Origin: Rhodocollybia butyracea | Taxonomy: Eukaryota; Basidiomycota; Agaricomycetes; Agaricales; Omphalotaceae | Reading direction: 5' to 3' | Length of the DNA stretch: 64,000 nt | Assembly: GCA_015501585.1 (NCBI GenBank) | Contig: JADNRY010000009.1 | Coordinates: forward strand, 124,001-188,000 | Shown: positions 10,928 through 21,035 of the stretch, in pieces | Position numbering within the stretch: the stretch's first letter is position 1 | How the letters are laid out: each line of letters starts with the position of its first letter | Notes under the pieces: model-generated | The model's database searches: none | What the model saw: the letters and a program-made list of their open reading frames with translations, nothing else | What the model was told of the DNA's origin: nothing | Translations under genes and position numbers: made by a program

Positions 10928-13830
10928 AGTTTAACTCGATCCTTCTGCAGCAAGCTCCTCCACTGTCCTCTGGTCCTTATCCGTCTCGAATTGCTGATTT
11001 TCGTTGAGAGGAATGATATCCTTCCAGTTCATGACATCACTGATGGCGGTGAACTGGGCAAAGGAACCCTCGCCTCCAAGAGACGTTCCCCAATCACCGC
11101 CGACAGCTATGGTCTCTTTGGCATACTCCAGGATGGCATCAAGGTCCAATTCGTCAAGATTTTGATTTCGCTGCGAATCCTCTTTATCAAATCTATGGTC
11201 ATACTAGGTGAGCTGTTCGGCGTCACTGGAACAAAGCATAGTTCTTCATACATTTTCTGAGTACCGTACTTCAACACGGCAGTCAACTCAGCCTTGCTGA
11301 TATTGCCGTTCGTTCTAAAGTCCCTGATTATCGAGCTCAAGTTTTGCGAGGTGTCCATTTGGTGGAGGACTGAGAGAGAAGAATGTATATCATGAAATCA
11401 ACACGATTTGTAGGATACTTACTAGCATATTCAACCACCATCTTATTCTTCACAAGATCGAGCACAGCCTCTTCCATAGTATCCTTGCTCACGATACGAT
11501 AGACATCGACAGGATTCTGGTCGATCCAGTGGACTCGGGCCATCGCCTGCAGGTCATTCTGCAGACTCCAGTCGCTCTGTAGCAAATTGAAATAATCAGC
11601 AAGGGGGTACATATTTAAAGGAGATATCTAACATCAAAGATGATTACAGTGTGCACCCTTTCCAAGCTGATCCCGAACCCTGCCACTCTCGTTGACAGAA
11701 GGAAAGCAAAGTCAGGAGAATTGAGAGCATTGAAGTGGAGAACAGATGTTTTTCGGGCATCAGAAGCAACCGTACCGTCCAGACGTTGGTGAGGATAGCC
11801 TCTGAAAGACATGTAACCGCTGAGGATATCCAGCATACGGACCATTTGGCTGAAGATGAGCACTCGATGACCGCCCTCTTTGAGACGGACAAGCAGCTTG
11901 TCAAGCAGTACTATCTTGCCACTGTTCGTTACCAGACCCTTTAGGATTTCTTCGTTATTCTCCGCGGTGGGTTCGGCGCCATCGAACAGATAAGGGTGAT
12001 TTGCAACTTTCTTCAACTCCATAGCTGTAGAGTATGATTTGTCAATGATATGGATAGGTGGTGAAGTTTTACGTTTACGCGTACCAATATTGAGTAGACT
12101 TATTATTGTTGCCATGCGCACTCTTGACCAACGCTTGAAAGTTCTACAGTACCAATAAGTACGATTCTTCTTTCAAAATAAAACCGCAGCCCACCTTGGT
12201 GAGGATATTTTTGTAGAAATGGGTTTGGAGAGCACTCATTTCGACACGAAGGATACGTTCGCTCGTTGCAGGTAGCGACTTGAGGACATCGCGTTTCAGT
12301 CGCCTGAGCATCAAGGATTCGATTTGTTCATGAAGTTGTCTAATTTTCTCTTCATGGTCGATGTCGTTAGAATCGAACTCGTCCGTGAGTGAAACTAGAA
12401 CATTCACACTTAGCCAACCACCCTTCTCGACCGCATTCGAGGGCGACTTACACTTCTCCGGCATCAAAAAGTGCATTAACGAAAGCAGCTCTGTTGTGGC
12501 ATAAATGAAGGTTGGTCAACGCCACCACGAACCTGTACACACCTTTGACGTTGTTCTGAAGCGGGCTACCTAAGATGAGCAACTTGGAGGAAGCATTGAA
12601 CGATACCAAGGCTTCGTACAACGGACTCTCGGAGTTTTTCAGACTATGAGTCTGCCCCGTTATTTCAGCTCTGGAGCTGCTCATGATGAATAAGGAAATA
12701 CCTCGTCTACTGCCAGGACTTGCCATTTGATGTCCCCGAGTTCCTTGGCATCCCGTACGACCGGCTCGTACGTGGTCAGCAACACATTCATCTTGATATT
12801 CTTGCTTGAAGGACCAAATTCGTACATGCGAATGACCTCTCGAGCAGCGGCGGACCCGATGTAAGTGGGAGGAGAGAACTGTGCCTGCCAGGCAGTGATA
12901 GTGGACAAGGGCACGATAACCAAAAACGGCCCATATTGATGCATTTCGTGGAATAGGAAGGATATGAATGCAATCGATTGAACTGTCTATGCCAAAAAAT
13001 TAACCATAAAGGTTTGAGACTGAAGCAACAAAAACAAACCTTTCCGAGACCCCTCTCGTCGGCTAAGATACCATTCTCGCCCTTGCCCCACAAGTAAGCG
13101 AGCCAGTTAACCCCGGTGAGCTGAAAGTCTTTCAGTTCGCAGCCGGTCTGGACGATATAGTCGGGGTCCTCAGTGATTTTGTGGAAAGCCGGTCGAGCAT
13201 GTCTGGGGTACACAGGGCTCTTATATGGGAATCGACCTTCAGCTTCGCGAGTTCTATAGGCTTCGATTTGTTCTTTGGCGATAGGATTAACATTTTGTTC
13301 TTTGGCGATAGGATTAACATCCTTCTGAGTTTCCCATGTACAGTGCTCGTAGTTGAGCCCAGTCCATTTGCAAAAGTACTCAACGATGGGATTACCGTCT
13401 GGGTCCTCTGCTTCGCGATGAGCCACAATACGACAGTCTTGAATGTTTTCAAGTCTTCTTTTTCCCGCTCCTTGTCGAGGAGAAGAACTTCCTTATCTTC
13501 CTGCGACAGGTTGGGAGCGTTTACTCGAGACTGCCAGATTTTGTATCCCTTGATATAGTTGTCAACACGCTTCAGGCCTTTGAAGCGCTTTGAGAACTCG
13601 TAGGTTTCGTCTGTGTTGTGGAGGTGCGAAAAAGTTTTTCCACTTTATGTGGAAACGCTGAAGAGAGATATTAGACAGTGGAAGGAGAGGAAAGAACAAC
13701 GGCGTACAGTATTATCGAACCAAACATCTTCCGGGTCATTTTCGCGGCCTTCCTTGCGGGTATGATTGAGCACAGCCTGAATCTCAGCCTCTTCTTGGTG
13801 GTGGCTGGCCATTACTGTGGTAGCTACCAT
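10928..13830 (-). pseudogene. truncated, frameshifted copy of CHD1
   Basis: Homologous, introns included, to the intact CHD1 gene at 60095-64000 from about the EIEAVLNH segment to about QELAAEES. It lacks the first about 200 residues and the C-terminus. At least two small deletions shift the frame: 4 nt in the second chromodomain (near 13430, TVERIVAH becomes TVVLWL) and 2 nt near 12110 (HGNNNISLL). Helicase residues have decayed: DEMGLGK is [15 protein letters not shown] is [17 protein letters not shown] is [23 protein letters not shown] is [14 protein letters not shown], and ARAHRIGQ is ARVHWIDQ, which loses the arginine of motif VI. Several residues of the [11 protein letters not shown] segment are missing and a 27-bp unit is tandemly repeated (NPIAKEQ occurs twice). 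Shared introns show duplication at the DNA level, not retroposition. It is on the opposite strand to its parent. Confidence 0.88.
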
Positions 13831-14213
13831 AGTATCGATTTTATATCATCTTTGAGATCCCACAGCCCACAGCAGAGTGAACAAACGTCTAATTGATTGT
13901 TGATTCCAGTCAATATGAGTTCTAACTAAATGTTGAGATTGACTAGTGACTGTTTTGAACAGTCAATACGAGTTCATGTCAGATTGAGCGTTGAACGTTG
14001 AACAGCAAGACCAATTTCGGGATGGACCTCTTGGTCTCGGGTCTCCCACCATCGAACTTTGAAGACTTGTTGAAGACGATTTCGCTGTAATCTCGGGGGT
14101 ACCGTGAGATACATACCCAATGCTTTCAGAGTTTTTGCTGCTGAGCGCTGAACAACCATGGAATACGTAAAGAAGGTCCATTTTGACTCCAAGCCACCCC
14201 CTTCGGCCATGAA
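13831..14213. other. intergenic between the CHD1 relic and the class V enzyme
   Basis: A 15-base sequence (AGTCAATAYGAGTTC) occurs at 13908-13922 and again at 13961-13975. The last 60 bases look like a former or frameshifted N-terminus of the downstream gene: ATG at 14158 reads MEYVKKVHFDSKPPP and then shifts frame. Confidence 0.45.
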
Positions 14214-15938
14214 ATGCGCAAATGTTTTTCCTTTGACCCAGAATACATCAACATGAATCATGGTGCGTAGTACTCTTTGTCTTTGTCCTGTATAATCTGA
14301 AATTATCAGGGTCCTATGGGTCTTTGCCCATACCCGTTGCGAAGGCTCTTGAGCGTACGCGCATATCCATCTCGCTCACTAATATCTAATATATCTAACT
14401 CAGCCCGTGCTGGTAGCTTACTACGCCTTAGCTGAAGGGAACCCTGATCTCTTCCATCGGTTCACCTCCATCGATCTCATTCGCGATGTAAGGAAACGTA
14501 TGGCTGAGTTCGGTACATCTATCTTCGAGTTCTTTAGGAAACATTTCATCATTCTTGAACAGTTGGCGTGGCTCACGCAGACGAAGTTGTATTCGTACCC
14601 AATGCATCTCACGGGCTGAATACCATTCTGCGCAGCTTTATATGGGAAGCCGAGGATATAATCTGCAGTTGTGAGTCTATTAGTGATTGGCGTTGTTGAC
14701 TCACAATCTTTATAAATTCCTTCCAGGTAGTACATCGTATAATTCGATCTCTAGAACTGCTCAGTTCATTTCCGATCTTCCGCCCCATCCCACCCACGCG
14801 ATATTTACAATCAATTTCCCTACTTCTCATACTGAGATCCTTCAAAACTGGCGCTCCTTTCTTCGATCTCTCAATACAACCCGAGCTCAAGCAGTTGGTG
14901 ATCTAGGCCGGCGTTCCAAGATCGTCGCTATAGTCGACTCTATTATATCAGTTCCTGGGGCTCTTCTACCTTGGGAGGAGATGGTCAAGATTTGCAAAGA
15001 GGAAGATGTCTGGAGTGTTATTGACGCTGCTCATTCTGTTGGGCAGGAGCAAAATTTGAACTTAGTAGAGGCAGATCCTGACTTTTGGGTGACAAACTGC
15101 CACAAATGGCTCTTTGCTAAACGAGGATGTGGGCTGCTGTATGTTCCTATGCGGTATGTTTTCATCTTCTCGTATTCCGCTCATACTTACTTGTTCGATT
15201 AAGCAACCAGCACATCATCAGGGCGTCATTCCCGACTTCGCATGCATACCTTTCACCTAAAGATCGTCAGGGTCCAAATTTCGTTGAACAATTTGAATGT
15301 AAGCTCTCGTATTACAACTTATACCAGGTTCCTTCATTCTATCATCCGCATATGTTTAGGGAATGGCACCATCGACTTTGTGCCTTACATTAGTGCTTCT
15401 TGTGCACTTGACTTCCGTGAATGGCTAGGCGGCGAAGAAGTTATAAACACCTACTGCCATCGAATAGCTCTCGAAGGAGGAAAGCGCCTTGCTCAAATAT
15501 TGGGAACAGAGATCATAGATGAGCATCAGGGCTTCCAATTTACTTTGAACATGGCAAGTGCTCTTTGATGACGACGAGGGGTTTTTTTCCTGATGGATAT
15601 ACGTACTAGGTGAACGTCGCCGTTCCATTTCCACCTACAATGTCCTCGGATGCTGAAATCGACATGGCTTTCCGCAAGAAGCTTTTGATCAAGAAGAATA
15701 TATATCCTGCCTTTTTCTACCACAATGGCAAGTGGTGGATGCGGTGTAGTTCGCAGATCTGGTCCCAGGTGAGGTCGATGTTGCCCTGTCAGCTCACTGT
15801 CACTAATTTAGCTGTTTACAGGTGGAAGATTTTGAGGTTTTAGGCGAGCTGGTTCTCATAGCGTGCAAAGAGATCATAGCAGAATTTGGTGATGGTTCAA
15901 ATCTCGTAGAGAATGAGACGAAAGGCGATACCGAATGA
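14214..15938 (+). CDS. class V PLP-dependent aminotransferase/lyase (isopenicillin-N-epimerase or Egt2-like)
   Basis: Pyridoxal-phosphate enzyme of the class V aminotransferase fold. Joined exons show YINMNHGSYGSLP, NPDLFHRF, ADEVVFVPNASHGLNT, SYNSISRTAQF, ALLPWEEMVKICKEE, the PLP-aspartate segment VIDAAHSVGQE, and NCHKWLFAKRG with the Schiff-base lysine. The C-terminus includes FVEQFE, GNGTIDFVPYIS, FREWLGGEEVINTYC and YHNGKWWMRCSSQIW. Close homologues are annotated as isopenicillin N epimerase-like or as hercynylcysteine sulfoxide lyase (ergothioneine pathway); the sequence alone does not decide. One intron (15554-15609) has a GC donor (GCAAGT...CTAG). The first good in-frame ATG is 14214, but family members usually extend about 20 residues upstream. 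An upstream ATG (14158) gives that extension only if one C were added to a run of C near 14198. Confidence 0.75.
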
Positions 15939-16236
15939 GACTCAGGTTCTTGAGTCGCCTGAGTTTATTATGTTTAGGCAAAAGCTGTACCTATAGCTGT
16001 GAACGTTGTGAACGTTAATTGTAAAAGATATAACGGGCGCTCGATTGGACGCCTAATCGGGATTGCTTTGTCCTTTCACAAAGCATTCTTTTTATGCTTT
16101 TCGAGAACCTTGGATACCACAGGATGCCACAATTAGGTAAAAGCAGCTATAGGAAACAAAGCAGCGGCTTTGTTTATTACCTCCTCCCAATCCTGTGTGC
16201 CGAGCATACTTTCAGTCCTTTCTTGGTCCTTCTAAG
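15939..16236. other. promoter region of DUF6699 gene 1
   Basis: No gene. From about 16060 on, the sequence is clearly similar to 19455-19604 upstream of the second DUF6699 gene (shared CTTTTCGAGA, ACAATTAGGTAAA, GGCTTTGTTTATT and GAGCATACTTTCAGTC), so the promoter was duplicated along with the gene. Confidence 0.6.
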
Positions 16237-17476
16237 ATGAACAAGTACGTTTCCACTTTTTTCTCTCCGAGACGCTGTCTGACGGTTAGTACAGCACGAA
16301 CCAGTGAGTGCTACAGATACATTTGCCTTGAATGCGCCTTACGCCCAAAAGATATCCGTGGCCTACAGGACACCTCCATCGTCCACAGTCAGTGGATCAT
16401 GGCTATTGGACCGGTCGACAAGCTTCGCCTTATCCTCAGCCAGTCTGGAAAACGCCTAACCCACCTGCTAAATCTCTGGTATCTTCCGTGTATCCATATC
16501 CGACGCCAGGATGGTCTCCCGGATGGCTTATGACGCCGTCATATCCTATCACTCCATTAGCACCAGCTGCTCTTTATCCATTTCCAACACCTAGACCTGC
16601 ACCTGAAGAGGATGACCTTCCACCGCTAGTTCCAGACTCATATTCTGAACAAGATGTCGATCCATGGGGCTTTTCAGGACCTGTACCGCCTTATGGATAT
16701 ACAGCTACACCTTTACCGACACCACCAGCTCTACTTGGGTATCATATTCCTACTCCTCTTCCAGAAGCCAACGATCCGTTGCAAGCAGCCAGACTGCGTG
16801 CCCGAAATGAAGACACTATGCCCCTTTTGCACATGTCTCGACGGAAACTTAAAGGCCGACCTCCCCATTGGAGATCTGGATACAGACCAAACCCAAGTAC
16901 CCGTATGAAAAGCTACTTTGCAAGTACGTGTTTTGAATAATGACGCGTCTTCTTTCGCTGATTTTGATTATAGAGCCAGTGTGTACTTCTACGATCCATA
17001 CCCTACATCCTCTTGTATCGTACAAGTTTCCCCGTCGATTCCCACTATTGCTAGATCTTCGTTGTTCACACACACAAACGGTGTTTCACAACCCCGAGCG
17101 CTACTGCAATACCGTTGATCTATATCAACTTGCTACAAGTCCTCCAACACATGAAATGGAGCTCTACCACCCCTCTCTACCTTGGAATATTCATATTCGA
17201 GCGAGTACTCCAAGTGGGATTACTATATATGATGTTCTTTTTCAACTATGCCATCAGCTTCAAGCACCCATTGTCGAAACCGATTTCAACAATGACATCC
17301 TTTCGTCAGACGATCGAGAACGGTTTATTGATGCGTACCATCTGCGCAACGCTGGTTCTGCGACTGGTCTAGCCGGAGGAGTGCGCAAGGTAGATTTTCT
17401 TGGTTCGCATGTTTTGTTCCGAGGGTTAGTCAGGACTAGGGAGGGCTGGGTCATAAAGACGAGTAGCTTCTATTGA
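16237..17476 (+). CDS. DUF6699-type protein, copy 1
   Basis: A tiny first exon (8 nt, ATGAACAA) and a second mini-exon (CACGAACCA) precede a proline- and tyrosine-rich region beginning MNNTNQYPWPTG, with repeated P-T-P and Y-P-x-P motifs. After an intron near 16922-16972, the C-terminal domain runs IHTLHPLVSYKFPRRFPLLLDL, LYHPSLPWNIHI, GITIYDVLFQLCHQLQ, and a DRERFIDAYHLRN segment, ending in a strand-like FLGSHVLFRGL and WVIKTSSFY. This pattern (a short hydrophobic L-x-L-x-x-P start, LPW-I, IT-DV, R-x-x-AY-R) fits DUF6699, a domain of unknown function common in Agaricomycetes. There is no signal peptide or membrane segment, so it is probably cytosolic or nuclear. A close paralogue on the same strand lies 2.1 kb downstream. 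Confidence 0.7.
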
Positions 17477-19604
17477 GATACTTGTTGCTCCATCAGGATT
17501 TTTTGAATGTGCTAGGACATGATCCTAATGATAATTTCATGCCAGAGTACAAAACTAATAAACGATATCTGAGTCTTCAGAGCACAGAACACGACTGTGG
17601 CACCCAATATGCCTTCTCCATATTATCACGCTTACCCAAGGCTCTTTCATGGCAGACCGGAAGATATGTAAACACGGCCTAGGTACAAAAATTCAAGGCA
17701 CTTTATAACGGAATACTATAACGCGTTAGTCCTCGTGGATAAATGGATGGAGGTCGTCAGAAATGCTCTGGTTCTTTAACCAACGAGTGATCCTCATATC
17801 GACTGTTCAACTACGGAGTAGTAGTCTTGAGCTGGGACCACTCAATGCTTTCGTTCGTGCCAGTTCTAAGGAAATGAATGACTGATATACATATCTGCAT
17901 TCCACGCACGTAGCTCCGTTGTGTAGTGACATGGTGCCTTGTCATTGAAGGTGACCCGTTCCTCTGATGGAACAAGTATCGAAATACTCGTCCAGAACTA
18001 CCGCCACGACTGCCAAATCGACATTGACCGTTGAAAGTTAGACTCCACTTATGTCAACCTCCCCTTTCCCCTCCCCCTCACGCTCGGCCAAGAATATTCT
18101 ATGAATCTGGGGTCGGCATTCAGGATTTTTTCGACTGCTACCATAGGAGAACCTCCGATGGAACTTACATACTTACTTTGACGTATCCTATGCAGCCACA
18201 CGAATAACATCGTCAACTTCAAACTCAGGCATGTGGCGGTTATGTCTGCCGAGTACATTATCTCAATACTATCTCCTACAGCATAAAGTTTATCGATCTG
18301 AAAGACGATGAACAGGAGAATCTTATCTGAGTCTGTATTGCGACTAACTTTTAGGACTGTCGTGGCTTGCAGCTGGACGTTTGGATCTGGAATTTCGATC
18401 TCGGAGATCTCTAGACAATCTTGTCACGATACTCGCCACTACTTGTGTACTAAGTACAGTTTGCTATTTGTTAGTCGCTCGCCAATCTCCGTGGATTTAT
18501 CTGAAGAAATGGCTCATCCTACCAACCTCGATTGAATTAAGACTGCATTCAGGTTGATTGTAAAAAAGGGAGTGGAGTGAGGTTATAGTGCAAGAATGAC
18601 TATTGTGGTACAAATATCACTTGAGGCGGAGACACAAGGCATGCCTGCAAGCACCTACAATTATACGCTCTACAGCCAACCAAGATGGTGAAGTCATGAT
18701 CACATCGTTCTTCATATTATGGGCATAATTCCCTCATCACTGTCGGAGCTTCATATGTGTAACTTCGCTATTCAAATTCCAAAGCCAGTAGTAGACTCCC
18801 AGTTATTGCGTCAGGCCTTGAAATACAGGTAGGATACTCATGAGGAAGAAACATAACACAGTTCCTTGACCTATGTATCATCGTCGGATAAATCATATGT
18901 ATATAGTAAACTAGTTTACACTAGTCTAATTGTCAAGTGAGTCCTGTGCCTTTTCCTTTGCTCGGGCCATCCTCACCCCTCAGGGTGCTTGAAGTGGGGC
19001 TGGTGCCCCCCCCTCCGGCCCTTAAATTGGAAGTGAGAAATCCTCCTTCGTATACTTATCGTCCGTTTACATGCAAAGGATGACGTTCCGGTGAGTTGTC
19101 TCAAATGACGTTGACGCTATCCCCCCCTTTTCTCTTCCTCCATCTGTAGTACAGAAGGTCTATTGTCTAGCTTCATACTTTACCTACGGCGGGTGAGGGC
19201 AAAGCTTCACCTTTTCATGTACCTGTCGCTCTGCTAGGTCAAAACTCGGTACTAATTTTGGACTCTCCGTGTCGGATGTAGACTTAAATCTGTACTCGTC
19301 ACTTCCAGCTCATGCCACTCCTCTTTTTTGTCTTTAGATTGTATCAACGAGTGTTTTAACGCGTAAAGTCCTATCATCTATAGCGTCTTTCCGAACTCCA
19401 GCACGTGTGCGCTTGACAGTGGGCGCTAGAATTGTGTTGCTTCGTTCTTCTAAAAACCTTAGTACAGCATTCTTTTGTCCTTTTCGAGAGCAGCGTTGGC
19501 TGAGAGGATGTTACAATTAGGTAAAGCGGCTGTAGCTAATAAAGCAATGGCTTTGTTTATTGCCTCCCAACATGTTCGTCGAGCATACTTTCAGTCATTT
19601 TAAG
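17477..19604. other. 2.1-kb gene-poor spacer between the DUF6699 paralogues
   Basis: No recognisable gene. It contains a perfect 14-bp palindrome at 18906-18919, the duplicated DUF6699 promoter at its right end (about 19455-19604), and an open minus-strand stretch at 18049-18417 listed separately as doubtful. Confidence 0.5.
18049..18417 (-). CDS. doubtful open frame, possible gene remnant
   Basis: On the minus strand about 120 codons stay open through EISEIEIPDPNVQLQATTV, KILLFIVFQIDKLYAVGDSIEI and LKLTMLFVWLHRIRQ, ending GRGKGRLT. An acceptor-like CTAG precedes it, and ATG 18258 lies within it. No family was recognised and no good upstream exon was found. It may be a relic or chance. Confidence 0.2.
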   Translation of the reverse strand, partial: CLEISEIEIPDPNVQLQATTVLKVSRNTDSDKILLFIVFQIDKLYAVGDSIEIMYSADITATCLSLKLTMLFVWLHRIRQSKYVSSIGGSPMVAVEKILNADPRFIEYSWPSVRGRGKGRLT

Positions 19605-20865
19605 ATGAACGAGTACGTGTCCAGCCCCTGCTTCGAGACATTATCTGACTAGCAGTACAGTACGAATCAGTAAGTACCATAGACAACATGACTTTTGCCT
19701 AGTATACTTAAGTATGCGCACAAAAGATATCCATGGCCGTCAAGACACATCTGTAATGGTTATTGGACAGATCGACAAGCTACACCTTATCCTCAGCCAG
19801 TCTGGAACACACTGAACGCACCTACCAACAAACCTCTCATACCTCTTGTGTGTCCATATCCAGCGCTAGGATGGTCTCCCGGATGGCTTATGACGCCGTC
19901 ATTTCCTGTTACTCCATTGGCGTTAGCTCCAGCTCCTCTCTATCCCTTTCCAACCCCTGTACCTACGACAGAAGAAAATGACCTTCCACAGCTAGTCACA
20001 GACTCATCTCCTGGACAAGATGATGGTCCCCTCTATACACCAATCCAAAATCCTTGGAGCCTTCTCAGACCTATGTCGCCGTACGATAATACAGCGGCAC
20101 CCTTTCTGACACCGCCGGCTCTACTTGAGCATCGTGTTTCTACTCCTTTTCTGGACGTCGACGATCGGCTGCAAACAGCCAGATTGCGTGCCCGAAATGA
20201 AGGGACTATACCTGTTCTGCACATGGCTGGATGGAAAATTAAAGGCCGACCTTCCCATTGGAGATCTGAATATAAACCAAATATAAGTACCCGTATGAAA
20301 AGCTTCTTTGAAAGTACGTGTTTTGGTCGATAATAGTCTTCTTTTATTGATTTCGCTTGTAGAGCCGGCATGTGCTTCTACGATCTATACACTACATCCT
20401 CTTGTATCATACAAGTTTCCCCGTCAATTCCCGTTATTGCTAGATCTCCGGTACTCATACACGCAAACGGTGTTTCACAGTCCCGAGCGCTACTGCAATA
20501 CAGTCGATCTGTATCAACTTACTACGAGTCCGCCAACACATGAAATGCAGCTCTACCACCCTTCTCTACCTTGGAATATACATATTCGGGCCAGTACACC
20601 GAGTGGGATCACCATTAATGACGTCGTATTCCAATTATGCCATCATCTTCAAGCGTTCATTGTCGATACCGATTTTTACAATGATATTCTTTCTTCGGGT
20701 GACAGAGAACGGTTTATCGATGCGTACAATTTGCGCAACGCTGGTCCTGCAGGTGGTCCTGCAGGTGGATTGCGCAAAGTGGATTTCCTCGGTTCGCAGG
20801 TTCTGTTTCGGGGCTTGGCCAGTACCAGGGAAGGATGGCTCATAAAAACAACTGGCCTCTATTGA
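19605..20865 (+). CDS. DUF6699-type protein, copy 2
   Basis: Same layout as the gene at 16237: an 8-nt first exon (ATGAACGA), a 9-nt second exon (TACGAATCA), a proline-rich region starting MNDTNQYPWPSR, and the DUF6699-like C-terminal domain (YTLHPLVSYKFPRQFPLLL, YHPSLPWNIHI, GITINDVVFQLCHHLQ, DRERFIDAYNLRN). The C-terminal domain is very close to copy 1, while the proline-rich region differs more and has a short insertion (LYTPIQNPWSLL). A GGPAGG repeat comes from a short tandem duplication at about 20744-20767. The intron positions are the same as in copy 1. The frame is open throughout, so both copies look functional. The function is unknown. Confidence 0.7.
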
Positions 20866-21035
20866 GGTATACTATTGGTGTATCAGGATCTTCTTATCAT
20901 GCTTCTAATCGGACGTTGAACCTAATGATGGATTTCATGTCTGACATACATAACAAATAAAGGATCGTTAAAGATCGTTACTTCCAAGTACAGTGCCAAG
21001 CTTATACGCATAACCGGTCAAAGTCCAAAACCCCG

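Noticed and set aside
10928..13830. Functional second CHD1 paralogue
   Set aside because: Frame-shifting deletions and the loss of several ATPase residues make this unlikely despite long open stretches.
13974..14261. 95-codon minus-strand open frame
   Set aside because: It is antisense to the first exon of the class V enzyme and has no motif.
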